Below, piece by piece: positions 22,901 through 36,600 of a stretch of 64,000 nt of DNA. Numbering within the stretch: position 1 is the stretch's first letter; the number at the start of each line of letters is the position of its first letter. Below the pieces are notes generated by a model, which did no database searches, had not been told where the DNA came from, and saw nothing but the letters and a program-made list of their open reading frames with translations. This stretch comes from Prochilodus magdalenae (lineage: Eukaryota > Chordata > Actinopteri > Characiformes > Prochilodontidae). Location: NCBI GenBank assembly GCA_024036415.1, contig JAMWET010001218.1:310001-374000 (forward strand). Direction: 5' to 3'. Position numbers and translations under genes: made by a program.

Positions 22901-24597
22901 TTCCATTCTGACTCATGCTGTTGAGTTGGTAGCATCTTTTGCAAGTCAAGTATGCCTCAGAGAAGAGTTCGAAAGCAATTTGAGCAGTTAGAAGAGTTGA
23001 AGAGGGGTCGCATTGTAGGGGTCCAGGAAGCAAGAAGCTTGGTCACGTTTTGCTTTTATAGTATAAGTCATGTTTTCATGCTTTCAGTTTTTATGGTGTT
23101 CTACCAGACTATCGTTTGGACCCTGGCTCAAACTGATACGGCACAACCAACATCGTTATACGAAAAGCCACAGTGGTGAGGAATAAATATTGTGTTGAGG
23201 GAAGATTAAAGAATGTTAAATCCTTTCTTGAAGACCCCAAAAATAACAAGCATTTAAAGTACTTTTGGCCTGTTATTATGGGTGGGCCAGTGGAAAACGT
23301 GAATGCACCCGAGCATGCTGAGGTATCTTTTGAAAAAAGATATAGAAGTTATAAAAACATGGCATAACTCACTTTAAACACGCTGGGGACCTGCAGTTTG
23401 GGAGAAGGAACTCCCAGAGCATAGTCGATCCCCACCATACTGACAATGGTGATGAAGACCGCAAAGTCACTGATGATTTGCCGCACCTGTGGAAGGACAC
23501 AGCCTGGTTTAGATGGACATGCGCAGGTGAGGAAGCACAAACAGACAAACATGTCCACGCGCAAACTGCACTTGCCTTTGTGGGGAAGTAGCGGCTGGTC
23601 TTGAACTCCTTAAGGAAGGAGGACATTGCAACAGTGGAGAAGAAGAGAACAACAGACCAGAAGAGCACATCAGGGATATATGGGCCATGATGGCCACAAG
23701 CGCTTCCCTGGAATTCTCCCCTGTGCTGCAGACAGCCCTGCAGAGCACAGTAGCAGAAAACTGCTGTTAAAAACATGCTTTACTAATTTCAGTAAAGGAG
23801 TGCCTGTTTATGGGGACATGAAATCATCACAATAGTGTGGTTTGGTGGCATAAAAGGGGAAGGACAGGGATTTGTTGGATTAGTTTCCGTGTTGCTGCAC
23901 TGTGTGTGTGTGTGTGTGCAGCAGCTACATTATGAGGCAGCCGGAGTGAGAATGAACCAGAGTGAACCAGGAGAGGATTTATGCTTTTAAGCTCAGAGTT
24001 TCTGCTCTCAGCCAGCGGGAAACACATGTCTGTAGCAGAGTAATGAGGGGGATGCAGTGTAACACTTTTGGTTCCTTCATCCCTCTTTCTGTTACATGGT
24101 CTTTTCTCATCTATCTCTCTCTGTAATTCAGCAATTGCTCAATCCAGCAAAAGCATTAACACATTCCTAACACAGTTAACACACTTCCTCTGTATATTGT
24201 CTCTATGGACTGGACTTTACTATAAGACTGACAGTAAATCAGAAGTACAGAAGCATACATACCAATTCATCTCTGACATAGGTAAATAGGTAAATGGACT
24301 GAATAGGTAAAAGCTTGTGCTGCTATTCTGGACGTAAAACAACCAACTTATTAATCGTTAACTAATAAACTGTTTGACGAGTGCTATAATTTAAAATAAC
24401 ATAAAAATAACAAATAACGTTTCCTATTTAGATGCTAAATTTTAATGTTAAAATATTAATTTTATTATATTTACTTCCCAATAAATAATATTTCCTGTTT
24501 GAATGAAATGGTTCTATTTCCCTCTAGAATTTCCCTCTGGGATCAATAAAGTATCTATCTATCTATCTATCTATCTATCTCTCTATCTCTCTATCTC

Positions 24598-24639
<42 letters not shown>

Positions 24640-27600
24640 AAAAGGAACTTGGTTTTGCCTGATAAAGGTGTCACAGGATGCATTTTAAATTGCTCTTTGA
24701 TGAGGTCTACATTGTTTGTCACTTTGGCTAAGTGACAAATGCTCAGATTCGATTTAACATTCCTATTTACAACCAAAATCATTGTTTCCCTTTTTGGTGA
24801 CCTCATTAATAATTAGAAAAACTCAGATATAGACTCAGACAGTAAAATACACTTAACCTCGACATAAACACAAAGTATATTAAAGCTGTAGGCTTCACAG
24901 TAAAACTGTTAGAACTGTTTAAATATAAGATGATTTGGGTTCAAGCATCAACTATCACTTTGAAGTTGGAATCTTTGTTTGCAAATTTTCTGTTCCACCT
25001 TATATGGTTCCAAATTTTAACATTCTGGCTCCTGATTAAGCTGCAGCGTTTAAGGTGGAATGGAACATTTTGATTAAGAATGATTCATTTAGCCATGCTT
25101 AAAGATTAACATCAACCATGCCTGCTGACAATTATTTGGGAATTGTCCCCTTCAGCCCCCTTCACAGACTGGAAAGCTACAGTTATTAATGTATAAAAGT
25201 GAACAAAGGTTTTCGGAAGGGGCCTTTTACACTGTCCAGTTCAAACAATCTACCCATTTCAAGATCTTGGCAGTTTATTTTTACTGGCCAGGCTGCAAAC
25301 TGGACATCTTGCACTCAGCACTGTAATGAAATAGATATGACATGTTTTTGCCCACTGCCATGTTTTTGGCCTCTCCTCACCTTGACATCCAGGCCTAACC
25401 AGTCAACTTCAGAGCTGGTGATGTTCTTCTCCTGCCAGTAACGCAAAGTGGCGTTACTGGGATCTTTTGGCTCTGTGCACACGCATCTGAAAAGGAAACA
25501 CAGACAAGCAATTTGGATCACAGTGATTAAATCACACCACACACCTCCAAGTACTAGATGTGATGATGTGTGTACTCACGAGTACTGTGTGAGCTTGTTG
25601 AGGTCATTGTGCATGTTGAAAGCATATGTCTCTCCCAGATGCACTAGTTTCTCCAAAGCCTCATAGATGAAGATGATGCATATCAGTGAGGCAAAGGCTT
25701 CCTCTGTGAACCGTGTGATGTAACACACTAGTGAGCTAGCATCCGTCGCAACCAGCAACAGACAGAAGAAAGCTGTCCATAGCCCAATACACACACGCAA
25801 GGAGAGGTAGGACAGCCCATATTCCCTGAAGAAACACATAAGCTACAACTGTAAGTACTGCCTCATACATTCACAGCTTATAGAAACCATCATACCTTCC
25901 TGTTTCTCCGTTATCTCCTTAAATTAAACAATAACATGTTCATACTGTTAAACAGCATACAAGCTATTTATCATGCGCTTTTTGTGCAGTTATTTATGAT
26001 CAATGCATCAGTGTATTATGTTATAGATAATACTGTATGAGTGGACCTAATCACCTTAATCAAAATGAAATTCTTAATATTAGCAATTCGATTAAAAAAA
26101 AATATCACGGGAATGCTGTCTTCACATTAACTGAACATAAAACTCCCATAAACATGGCATATACATGAAAATGTGAAAAACGAGTCGGCACAGTTTCTAG
26201 TTTTTCTAGTTTTGTCATTTAATTGAGATTACTACAGCCAGTCCTAATTTTGGGCAATTCTTCCTCTAAGTACTCCCCTTACCAATCACAACACTGACCT
26301 TTCTTGCCCCGCCCACACAAAACAGTTTTAGATTCAGATAAGCCAAACCCAGAAAAACCAGTTAGCTAGGTAGACCACCCGTCTATAACGGCCTGTCACC
26401 CATTCGTTTATACATACACAAACATTGTTCATCTGTTTGTTCATTCATGTTTTTGTTTCATAATTATTCTGATTATTTATTAAAACTTAGCCTGGCACTT
26501 TTTCCTCACCTAAGGATGTGATTTTTTGATGATCTATGAATCCATTTTTTTTATTTAGATTTTTATTCATACTGTCACTATGAGCAGGTAAACACACATA
26601 ATAGATATCTTTTACTCCTAAAGGTGAAGTATTTTAGTTAACTTCATTTCTAAACAGTGAAAAAAACCTACCACTGTAGCACTTTAAACGTCATTTCTAC
26701 ATGCTGATACAGCCTCAATGAGACATGGGTTGAACAATGTCGAAACTCACTTGCAGAATTTGAAGAGAATCTTCTCAAAGACCAGGACAGGCCCAGTGCT
26801 GCCCAATATGGTAAGAGGCTGTCCAGCAAACAGAGAGTACGCTATCCCAGTCATAGAGGCACCAAATAGAGACTCTATTGCACTCTAAGAAAATCACAGA
26901 GACAGAAATCATGGGTGGCATTACTTCAGAGTATATAACAGAAAGTGCACTACAGTTTATACATTTTTATGTGTTATGCATTAGCGAGTGTATTGACAAG
27001 AACCTGGCACAATACAGGGGCTATGGATCAATATATTGCAATATACTGGAATAATGTAAACACAGCCATAGATTAAGCACATTTATTTCAGATATTTAGG
27101 ACAACTATTATAGTATGAAAACCACACCTCCATATGGACCATAGGGTTGCTAATGATGAATTAGCAGTGCACACTACTTATTTATGTTGGTGTAGAAGAG
27201 TCTAATGGCTGAAGATAGATTACAACACTGCAATCTACCTGTCAGAGTTTAAACACAACACAAAATGAACCACTGACTGCCAAACATTTTTAAGTGTAAG
27301 CTACTGTTTAAAATCCATACTGTGTTATTGATAATTAAAAGAGCAACATTGTAAGGCTATTGGTAGTTTCATAAACCCCTAATGTGCATATGTTCATGAG
27401 GTGTGGTTAGATATAGCATATAAATCATGTTCTCACTATGCGACCCTCTGTGGCTTCTCCTAGCAGGCCTCCGAAAGTGATGACGGGAGACATGCAGGCG
27501 CAGTACAAGAAGAGGAAGGAGGCCAGACACTGCAGACTGATGGCATCAGTGTAGTCAGACAGGTAGTGTGGAGCCTTGCGCTTTATATCCATCACAAAGC

Positions 27601-30600
27601 CTCCAAAAAACCTGGCAACATAAAACATCAGAATCTTATCTCACATCAGCATGAACCTTCTGGGTTATTTTTTTAACTTTTGTATGTAAATGTTGCAACA
27701 CGGTTTCATCTCAGGAGGGAATGGCGTATAACCATGCACAAGACATTAATGTAGTTATTCTAAAGATGGAGGCTACAACAAAGAGAACATTAAACTATAA
27801 GTACGAGGCACCTGCTATTTTACAAACTCAGAAAAAGGGGCCTGAGATTCACACTTTTACCTCAGAACTAAGAACAATCTCCAGCTCAACTTTGACCAAT
27901 GACGTCCAACATAACTTGCTTGTGAGTGTTTTCTGTTAGTCAGGCATTTTAGATAATAAGCCACTTTTAAAATACCTGTTTGTGGTGTATTTCTGTGATG
28001 TTTCATGGTTTGTTTAATTAGTTCCATGCTTGTGGCGGTGATGGCCCAAAAAACGGATTTCTTATTTTTCCTTTTATTATTATTATTATTATTATTATAT
28101 ATTTCCTTTTTCTTATGTTTGAAATGCTGAACTTTTTGTTGATCATATTGAAAATAGAATTTTGGATATTAACTTAATTTGAATTTGTGTTTTTTTTACT
28201 TATTTAGACCACCCAATCATATCACCACCACCGCTTCTGACAATCATTTAGTAATTAATATTAACTAATACTTGCTGAATGCTCAAGAGCCTTGTAAACA
28301 CATACATTACTTGTAAGGTACAATGTTATGGGGAAACCAGTCACTGCAAAAAGTATATCTTGGCCAGACTGGTGTAAGCTTATTATAAGACTATTTAACT
28401 TATTTATAGTCACTTGTGGTGGTTTTAGGTGGTTTTAGTATACCAAATTATCTCACTATGGTGGCAAATTTCGGCTTATTTTAAGAAACATGCTTAAAAC
28501 GAGTTAACTTATCTGATAGTATAGTGAGATAATGTGGCATACCACATCTAAAACAAGTATAAAAAAAAAAAGAATCCAGAAACAATTTACAGTGAACTGG
28601 CCAGATCCCTCACTTCCAGGATCTCAACATTTACAAAGCATTATTTTGGACAGTACTGGACGGTTTCTATTCATACTATATCTATGCTACAATCTCCAAA
28701 ATAACCTTTTACACTGACCCTTTAAATAAGAACTGTTTACTACAAGTCTCTTTGAATAAAGTCTAAAGAACTGAATTAATGAGGAGCCTTCATTGTAAGC
28801 AGGTCAACTGAAAACAAAAAGATTTATGGAAGTGTCTGCGTATGTTCTGATGAATGCAAATGCAGGCCTGAGTGAGATCCTCTGTGTAAAGGGGCTGTCT
28901 ACCCTCTGGAAGACCCACTAGATTTAGTGCAGGGGAGAAGAAAAAAGAAACAAAAGAGCTGAGGAAGGAGAAGAAATTAAAGGGAGAATCTCTCAGACAG
29001 GGCCTCACTTTCCCAAAGACAAACATGCACATTAAAACTCACTTTCCTGTGCGTTGTAACTCAGGTCCTCCATGGCCCCCATGTGCCTCTGCCTCTCCTA
29101 GATCAGTCACTCCATTAGGTAAGGGAATTTTCCTTTTCTCCTACAAAATTACATCATACAGCAATTTCATTAACCTCAATCACTATTCCACACTCTCAAT
29201 CTAATACAGCCTCATAATTCAGCCCTCTTACTACCTTCTATTCATGTTTATCTATATTGGGAAAGAGTTGGATAAAAAGACCTAACTAAAAGAGCCCATA
29301 TCATAGGAAATCTTTTTTTAAATAAGAGTGTGATATGGTATTCATACACGGTTTCAAGTGAGACATTCACTCCCCGAAAAGGCCACCACCAGATACTAAA
29401 GAGTCTGTTTTGAACCGTTACGAAAACAACCGATTTACATACATCAGCTTTTTCAGCCTATAGCAGTTTAGCCCCACCCCTTCACTCTGAAGGAATACAG
29501 AAGTTTACATCACCTGCCTTTACCGAGGTAGCTATCATGCTAACTCTGATTGGTTCTTTGGCCGATCTGACGTTTAACAGACGTTTTAGTGTTTAGTGCT
29601 GCCCAAATTGCTATGCAAGAAAACTAGGTAAAAGGAATTTGAAAAATCTCAGAAAAGACCAACATTATTTTTCTCTCTGTCAATTCATAGTAAATTTATC
29701 ACAGGAACTATAGATCATAGTTTACAGCAAATCATGAAAATTATTAGATAGGGGCTCAACACAAAAAAAAATTTGTTGAAAAAGTCCTGTTTCGATTATT
29801 TTTCTCTTTTCTTAGTTTAATATTACATCTGATTAAAGAAAACTAATCCAGAAGTAACTAAAAGTAATCAGATTACATTATTTTGATAGTAATCATTTGA
29901 ATTAGGTTACAATTAGATTTTTATCAGGTAATCAGCAATGTATAACAGAATCCATTTTTTATAGTACAGAGTAAGTGCTGCACCTGAGAGGGCACATTTT
30001 TGGGTGGTTCTATTCTGATGGTTGGGTCCCATTCTCCTGGTGGCAGCACTGTCACTTGGTCCAAAAATTCATCAATGCCAGCAACCAGGTCACTGCGGTC
30101 TTTTGCCTTATATGCCACATCATGGAACACCTAAGATAAAGAAATAAGCATCAGAATCAGAAAGAGTAAAAATGTTATAGACTAGAGCAAACTGCTGTTC
30201 TTCAGGAGGAGAGAGCATGGGACGGTACTGACCTCGTCTGTCATTAACGTAGCGATGGAACGCCCAATCTCGTGATACTGTGGCCCTTTCCCCATAGGTC
30301 CCAGCAGTATGAAGAGAAACCTGGAGAATAAACACAGTGTACTATAAAATCCCAAATATAGCTGCATTAAATTGTGTAAGTTTTATTAAAAAATAATATC
30401 TGGATATTAAAGAAGCTGGTAAAGTGCCCCTGATGATATATTTCAAACGTCCAATTTTTGTCTACTTCACCACTTTTGAGTGACTTTCTCTATGCTTTCA
30501 GGACATGAGATTCAAATATTGTCATCTGTATATGTTTTGAAGAGCTGGGTTTTAACTGGGGTACAGTCTTACCTCGTGGTGATGGGAACCTCAGCTAGTC

Positions 30601-33600
30601 CGTTGAGAAGCACAGCAGGGGAGAGACGCACAAAGGCCACCACTGGCTTCTCTAGGAACTCCAATTCACCAACAAGGATGTTTGAGGCCTCTGCACCTGG
30701 AGGGATCTTCTTCATGAAGTGGAGATCTATCTGCACAAACAATTCAAACAATGTGAAATTTTATCACTACAACTGATAAAACGATAGCAACTGCAGCCAT
30801 TTGGTTGGAGTGGCACGACAAGGTGTGACATTGCAAACATGGTACCTACTTTGGTCCAAAAACCCACTCAGGCTGATTATCCATGCCATGTTTAAAGCAA
30901 AATATCTGAGGTAGATCTTCACAGATTTATACAAATCCAAGTCTAAAAACGTTGGGACAGTATGTAAAATGCCTATAATAATAGTAAGTAGTGATTTTGT
31001 TTGATCAGTTGAAGACGTGATTTTTTACAATGTGAACTTTATTGGGTTTTTTTGGTAAATACATTTTCTTCAAACAAGTTGAGACAATAGCATGTTTATG
31101 CCTGCGTTACACCACCTCTACATTTTACAACACTTACTTAAATAGGGACTGACGACACAATCTAATCTGGGTACATTGAAGTTAGTATTAATGATAGTTT
31201 TTTTCAGTTTTCTAAGTCTTGAGCTTTGCAGCTGTACAGAGCTTTAGTTGCTGCATTTTGTTTTCCCCAGACTGGGTTTTGAACTTTCTGCTGGTATCAG
31301 TCTAGATGGTCCTTTGCCTTTTTGGCCCAGAGAAAACAGCATCTGTTATTACCATAAACAATTTGTAAGCTTCACTCGACATACCAAATTACAGGTTTCC
31401 TGTGTCAGTTAATTTCAGAGGAGTGTTACTGTAGATACAGAGATTTCTCTCAACTGCCTGAAGGTTTTGACAGTAACATTATATGCTATAGCAAGTTTAA
31501 TTTCTAAAATCCAGACTAAAAAAGTTGAGGAATGTTGTTTTTAAACAGTTGGGCTATTTGGTGACGGTTTTCTACTCATAAAGGACTCTTTCCTCTCCTT
31601 TGCTGACAGACAGACTATAGTCTGTAATCGCAGAACTACAACAGTCAACAGGATTACTGGCTGGAAAAAAGCACCCTTGATGCGGGCACACATATGGCTG
31701 TACACACCACCTGAATTCTCTGTAAATGCACCAAATGAATAAAACTCGATGTGCTGCTTTTAAAAGTTTGTAAAATCTTTAAAAGCACTACAGTCTACTT
31801 AACAATTACCTAACAACGCTTTACTAAACAAGCTTTTTACTGAATTGTGAAATAACAAATAGAATATGAGTTATATTTCGTTCCATATCGACGATACGTC
31901 TAACCAGTGACTAAGACTCCACAGTTTTATGTCATAATTGTTTTTACCTTACTAAAGTCCACTGCACTGTTCTCTCGACTGCCATCACCTCGAGGCTCTG
32001 TGCAGGAGGGCTGTGACTGAGGAGACACCATTTGACCTATGGACAGCAGAGACCATGTCACTTAAAAGACTTATAAGACAAAGGCTTTGTGGCTACCTTC
32101 CAAATCACATCACATAAGTTTGCTGGGAATCAAATTTATCCCAGCAGCTGAATGATAAGTATGTAATGAAAGCAGGCTACTATTTTAAACTCTGACTGTA
32201 ATGCTTTATGGTGAGGTTACTCATGTTAGAGTTGTAATCAATGAGAGATTTTCTAAATTAGCATCTGAAGTGTATCAGTGCTAAACGATGTCTAAAGGCT
32301 CACTGGTTTGCAGTGTTAGTAGTATTATAATACCTAATTATTCTGAAGGAACTACATGGATGTGATTCAGAATGAACAAACTACAACTCCCCAGACTAAT
32401 TATCTGTTTCCATGCATATCTGTAAACACAATGTTCTGGTTTCAGCACCAGACGATGGACAGCTCCTACTTGAAGCTCTGCAGACTCTGCAGACTAGGAG
32501 TTACAGTAGTCTGAAGGCCGTTACACACTAAATGAGATGTGAATGAACACAAAAATACAAAATATTTTTTTTCTGTATCAAAACTATGAACACCAGATGC
32601 TACATTTTTGGTTTTTTTGGCCAAATGTTTATGTACCACAAAAAAGAAAAAAAAACGTCTACTGAAAGTTTACTTCGTTTGCGAAGTTAAAAATTACACA
32701 GAGGAGGCAAATAAACAAATTTTCACCAACTTCATATTGTGGTTGGTATGCAACACAGGTCAAATAGCCCTGGTCAAATAGCCCCTGGTCAAATAGCCCT
32801 GGTCAAATTACACATTTTAGAGCTGAATTTCTTTTTACTTGCTACATTTAACTTATTATTGCTGTCCAAAGAAGAACAAGTATTTCCAAAATTATAGCTT
32901 TACAGAAAAAAGGCAAAATGTTCTACACTTTCAATGTAAATTAACTAGTAAGATTTTATGGACAGCTGTTTTGGGGCATTTCTATTGGTCCATTTCTCAT
33001 GATATTCATACAGGATGTAAAAGACAGCTGCTACACTCTGCAGAAAAATAATAATCATCAATTTCAATACTGAAAAATAAGACATAATTTTAATATTGAA
33101 GAATATTTTAATAAAATTACATTTTTTAACAACATTGAAAAAAATGTGCCCCCATTTTTCACAGGCCACTTTTTTCCCGATATTTTAAATTTGAAAAATA
33201 AACAATAATTGTTCAAAAGTGTTCTGTGAAGTGGTCTGTAAAAGATATGTAAAAGATAACTTTTTTCTTAAAAAAATGGAATTTGACAAGGGGAGAACCC
33301 AAGCTTTTGGGAACAACTATACAAGTGTCACAAAAATATATTTGTTTGAATAAATACTTCAAATTCCTCCTTGGTGTGTAAAGACCTTAAAACTGTGTTT
33401 TAGTTAGGTATTAGTCTCCATCAGAGTTGCCTGATTGTAGCTCGTCCACTGGGTCCTGAAAGGGGATAGGGTTGTACCCCATGCCATAGGGAGGGCTGAG
33501 CCTCTTGCTGAGGGGAAATCGGGGCCTGCTGGTGCGGAAAACGGAAGGCTCTGGTGGAGTAGGGGTGTTGGTTGGATGAGAGGGAGGGGACACGCACTTG

Positions 33601-36600
33601 GGGCAGCAGAGGGGCCATGATTTGCATGAGGATGTCTGTGTGTTTCTTATACAACCTGACTTCAAAGAGGACCAAAATGAGCTCTTTGAACTGGGATGGT
33701 GGAGAATGGGAATCGTGGCTGAATGGGAGACATGCACACAAACACACGTCAAACACACGAACCAACAAGGAGAATGAGAAGACAGATAATCCAAGACTAT
33801 CTTATAACGTGGAAGTACAGATACACTGCAAAAAAGTGATGCACTGAATTTACCTAATGCAAATGTGTACATCATTTCCACACACAAAATATCAGCACAG
33901 TTACTGAAAATAAACCGTAAGACAAAACCGCTGATGATTTTATATTTAAAAATGATGTAAACATTTTAAATATTCTCTGCTGGCCTTGCTCAATCAGATG
34001 ACTGGGGCACAATGAATCAGTAATCAAAGATTAATTAGTCTAAACTTGGTGAAGGCCCTCACACAACTTACAGAGAGCTTAAAAGGTAGACCACCTAAGT
34101 CTAGCTTGCAAAGTTTGATCTAATCTACCAACTTGTTCTAGCTGCCTTACAGGATCAGACTTTGACTAAAACTGACACAGCATAACCACAGTCATTGTAG
34201 GAACAACTTCATCGGTGTGGGGCAGGAACTTGTAGCAGGATCCCACTCTAACTGACTTTGGAGGCGGGGCTTAATGACACAGGAGCTCTAACAGAGCCTT
34301 TCTTTGGAAAGCTTAAAGCATGTAAATCTATTCTAGCCCTTAAAGTTTAATTATGAACACTGAAAATGAGCATAAGAGGTCCTCAATGTAGCCTTTGGTA
34401 AATTCAAGTACACACTTCTAGACAGATTTACATGCTAAAGATATGAAAATAAAGATAAAGATGAGAAGACACAGAATGAACTGAAAAGGAATGAAAAAGT
34501 CACGACAGGTGTTGGGTAGCATTACCATTTTTATCCATTGAGTGAGGTTCGGACTGCTTCTTTCCAATGTCGGCAAACGATCGGACAATGGGAATGCGAT
34601 TGGCTAGTTTTTTCTGGTTCTGATGGTGGTGCTGCTTAAGAAGTGCGTTGCGGATCTTCCTGCGCACCTCCTCTCCCACAGCAACCGACGTCTCGTGCTG
34701 GTCTAGTACCATGTCTGTGTATTCAGAAAACAAATCTCGTCTGAAACACACTAGCTATGTTTTTATTTCTGTGTCTCAAATCAAAGTCTGTCATAATGCA
34801 TTTCAAGTACATATATACAAGACCTGCTATCTCCTCCAGTGAGTTAGCTCTCATGTCCAGCATGACGATTCCATTGAGGATACAGCTACGCAGTTCAAAC
34901 AGGCTGTGCAGGGAGAGCGTGGCTACATATGGCTTACTCCACCTTTCTCCGCCATCCTCTACGTCCTCCTCAAACTTCAGCCATCTGCAGACACATAACA
35001 ATACAGTGTGACAGAGGCCGAACAATCAATAGATAGACAGGCAGATAGACAGACAGACAAACAGAGAAAGAGAGAGAGAGAGGGAGGGAGAAAGACAAAG
35101 GGTGCATTATGTAGGTCATGTTCCTAACATAATTAAATGGGAAACTGTGCATTTCAGCACCATCATCTGGACACAAACTTATCTGTTACTCTTTATTTAT
35201 CATGTCATTCCAGTACTGCAGCATCTCTGCTACTACAGTAGAAGCATTTTCACCACTTAATGACGTGTCCACATAATGGCTGAAATTCTTTTAAACCCAT
35301 AACACAACTGAGATACGCAGACCTTTCTGTAGAAAAGCCTTTAATAGCGTTCGCTTCATTAGATGCGTTTTGTAAAGCAGGGGGCCATGCGCTCTAATCC
35401 TGGAGGTCTGGAGTCAGATGGGTTAGCCCAGGATAAACAGAAACTAGCACATCACACCGGTCAATCATTCAGACCCGGTCAATGACAACACTGTTTACTT
35501 TCCATAGAAAAATGGAGAGCAGATAGGAAGCACTGTCTCACTGTTAATGCCATGCGCTATATATGCCACTTTTATTGATTACATGTTAGGGAAAAGTGGT
35601 TGCTCAAACCATTTATACAGCATAACACTATATGAATTTTGCTTGTTTATCATTATATGTAGTGGGTTATATCACAAACATTAATACACCAAAAAAATAA
35701 ACTGCAATAGAAGCAACACACACACACACTAAAAAAAGAACTCTGAGGTGACTTCCTGCAGAACAGATGGCGAGATATAGCCGGCCTTTAAAAAGTGTTC
35801 AAGCCCCAAATGGGGAATGAATTCTGGGCCAATCTGAACAGTCAGTCTAATATAAAAGTATCATTAGAATTTTATAGATAGGGGTTTACACCTGTACTAG
35901 CAAGGACCCTAAGGAGCATTTTTACAGTGGCCCAAAATGTCTGTTCCGAATTGGCTATTAGATCCATCTTTTGTAGAGCTGGTATGAGTTAAACACTGTA
36001 TCAATCCACTTACAGCAGGCGGACACCAAACAATGGTACTGAATTCAAGCAATACTGTCTATACTAATTAAAAATATCCAAAGCAGGACTATAGATGATT
36101 AAAACTAGTAACATACCTTTATTTGGAAAGTGGGAGTAACATCCATGGGCATTGCTGGATAATCATGAGGTTTACTGTATGTGCTGAAATTTGTGAATTA
36201 ATGGACAATATGAATGGATGATGCTTACAGGATGAATGTGTTTATCCACTTAATAGCATCACATAATGTGCTTGTATTATAAGCTTGCTCACTGATATTT
36301 CCAGTATGCAGTGTTCAGTTTTGGAACTCATGTTCATGTGTTCATGTGTGCAATCAAACTAGCTTACAATACAGCTATCAGCCGCTATTAGTGCTATTTT
36401 ATTGATGACTGCCAAATTGGAAACTGTGGGCTCAATGAGACACTGTGGGAAAAAGAGCAGGGAGGTGCAGAAGGGCTTAACCACTAAAGACCAGCGGGAC
36501 AGATCTGTCCCAAGGCCCTGGCCATAATCTGTTACTGTGGATTCAATGAAACCTAAACTCATTAAATTACCTATATAGCACAAGACCCTCACACAGCAGG

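Noticed and set aside
32759..32809. Possible CRISPR-like array
   Set aside because: A 14-bp tandem unit with no spacers, in a vertebrate intron.
33598..33690. Cassette exon of slc4a10
   Set aside because: It is phase 0-0, but exon 6 ends in phase 1, so inclusion would shift the frame and hit a stop within about 10 codons.
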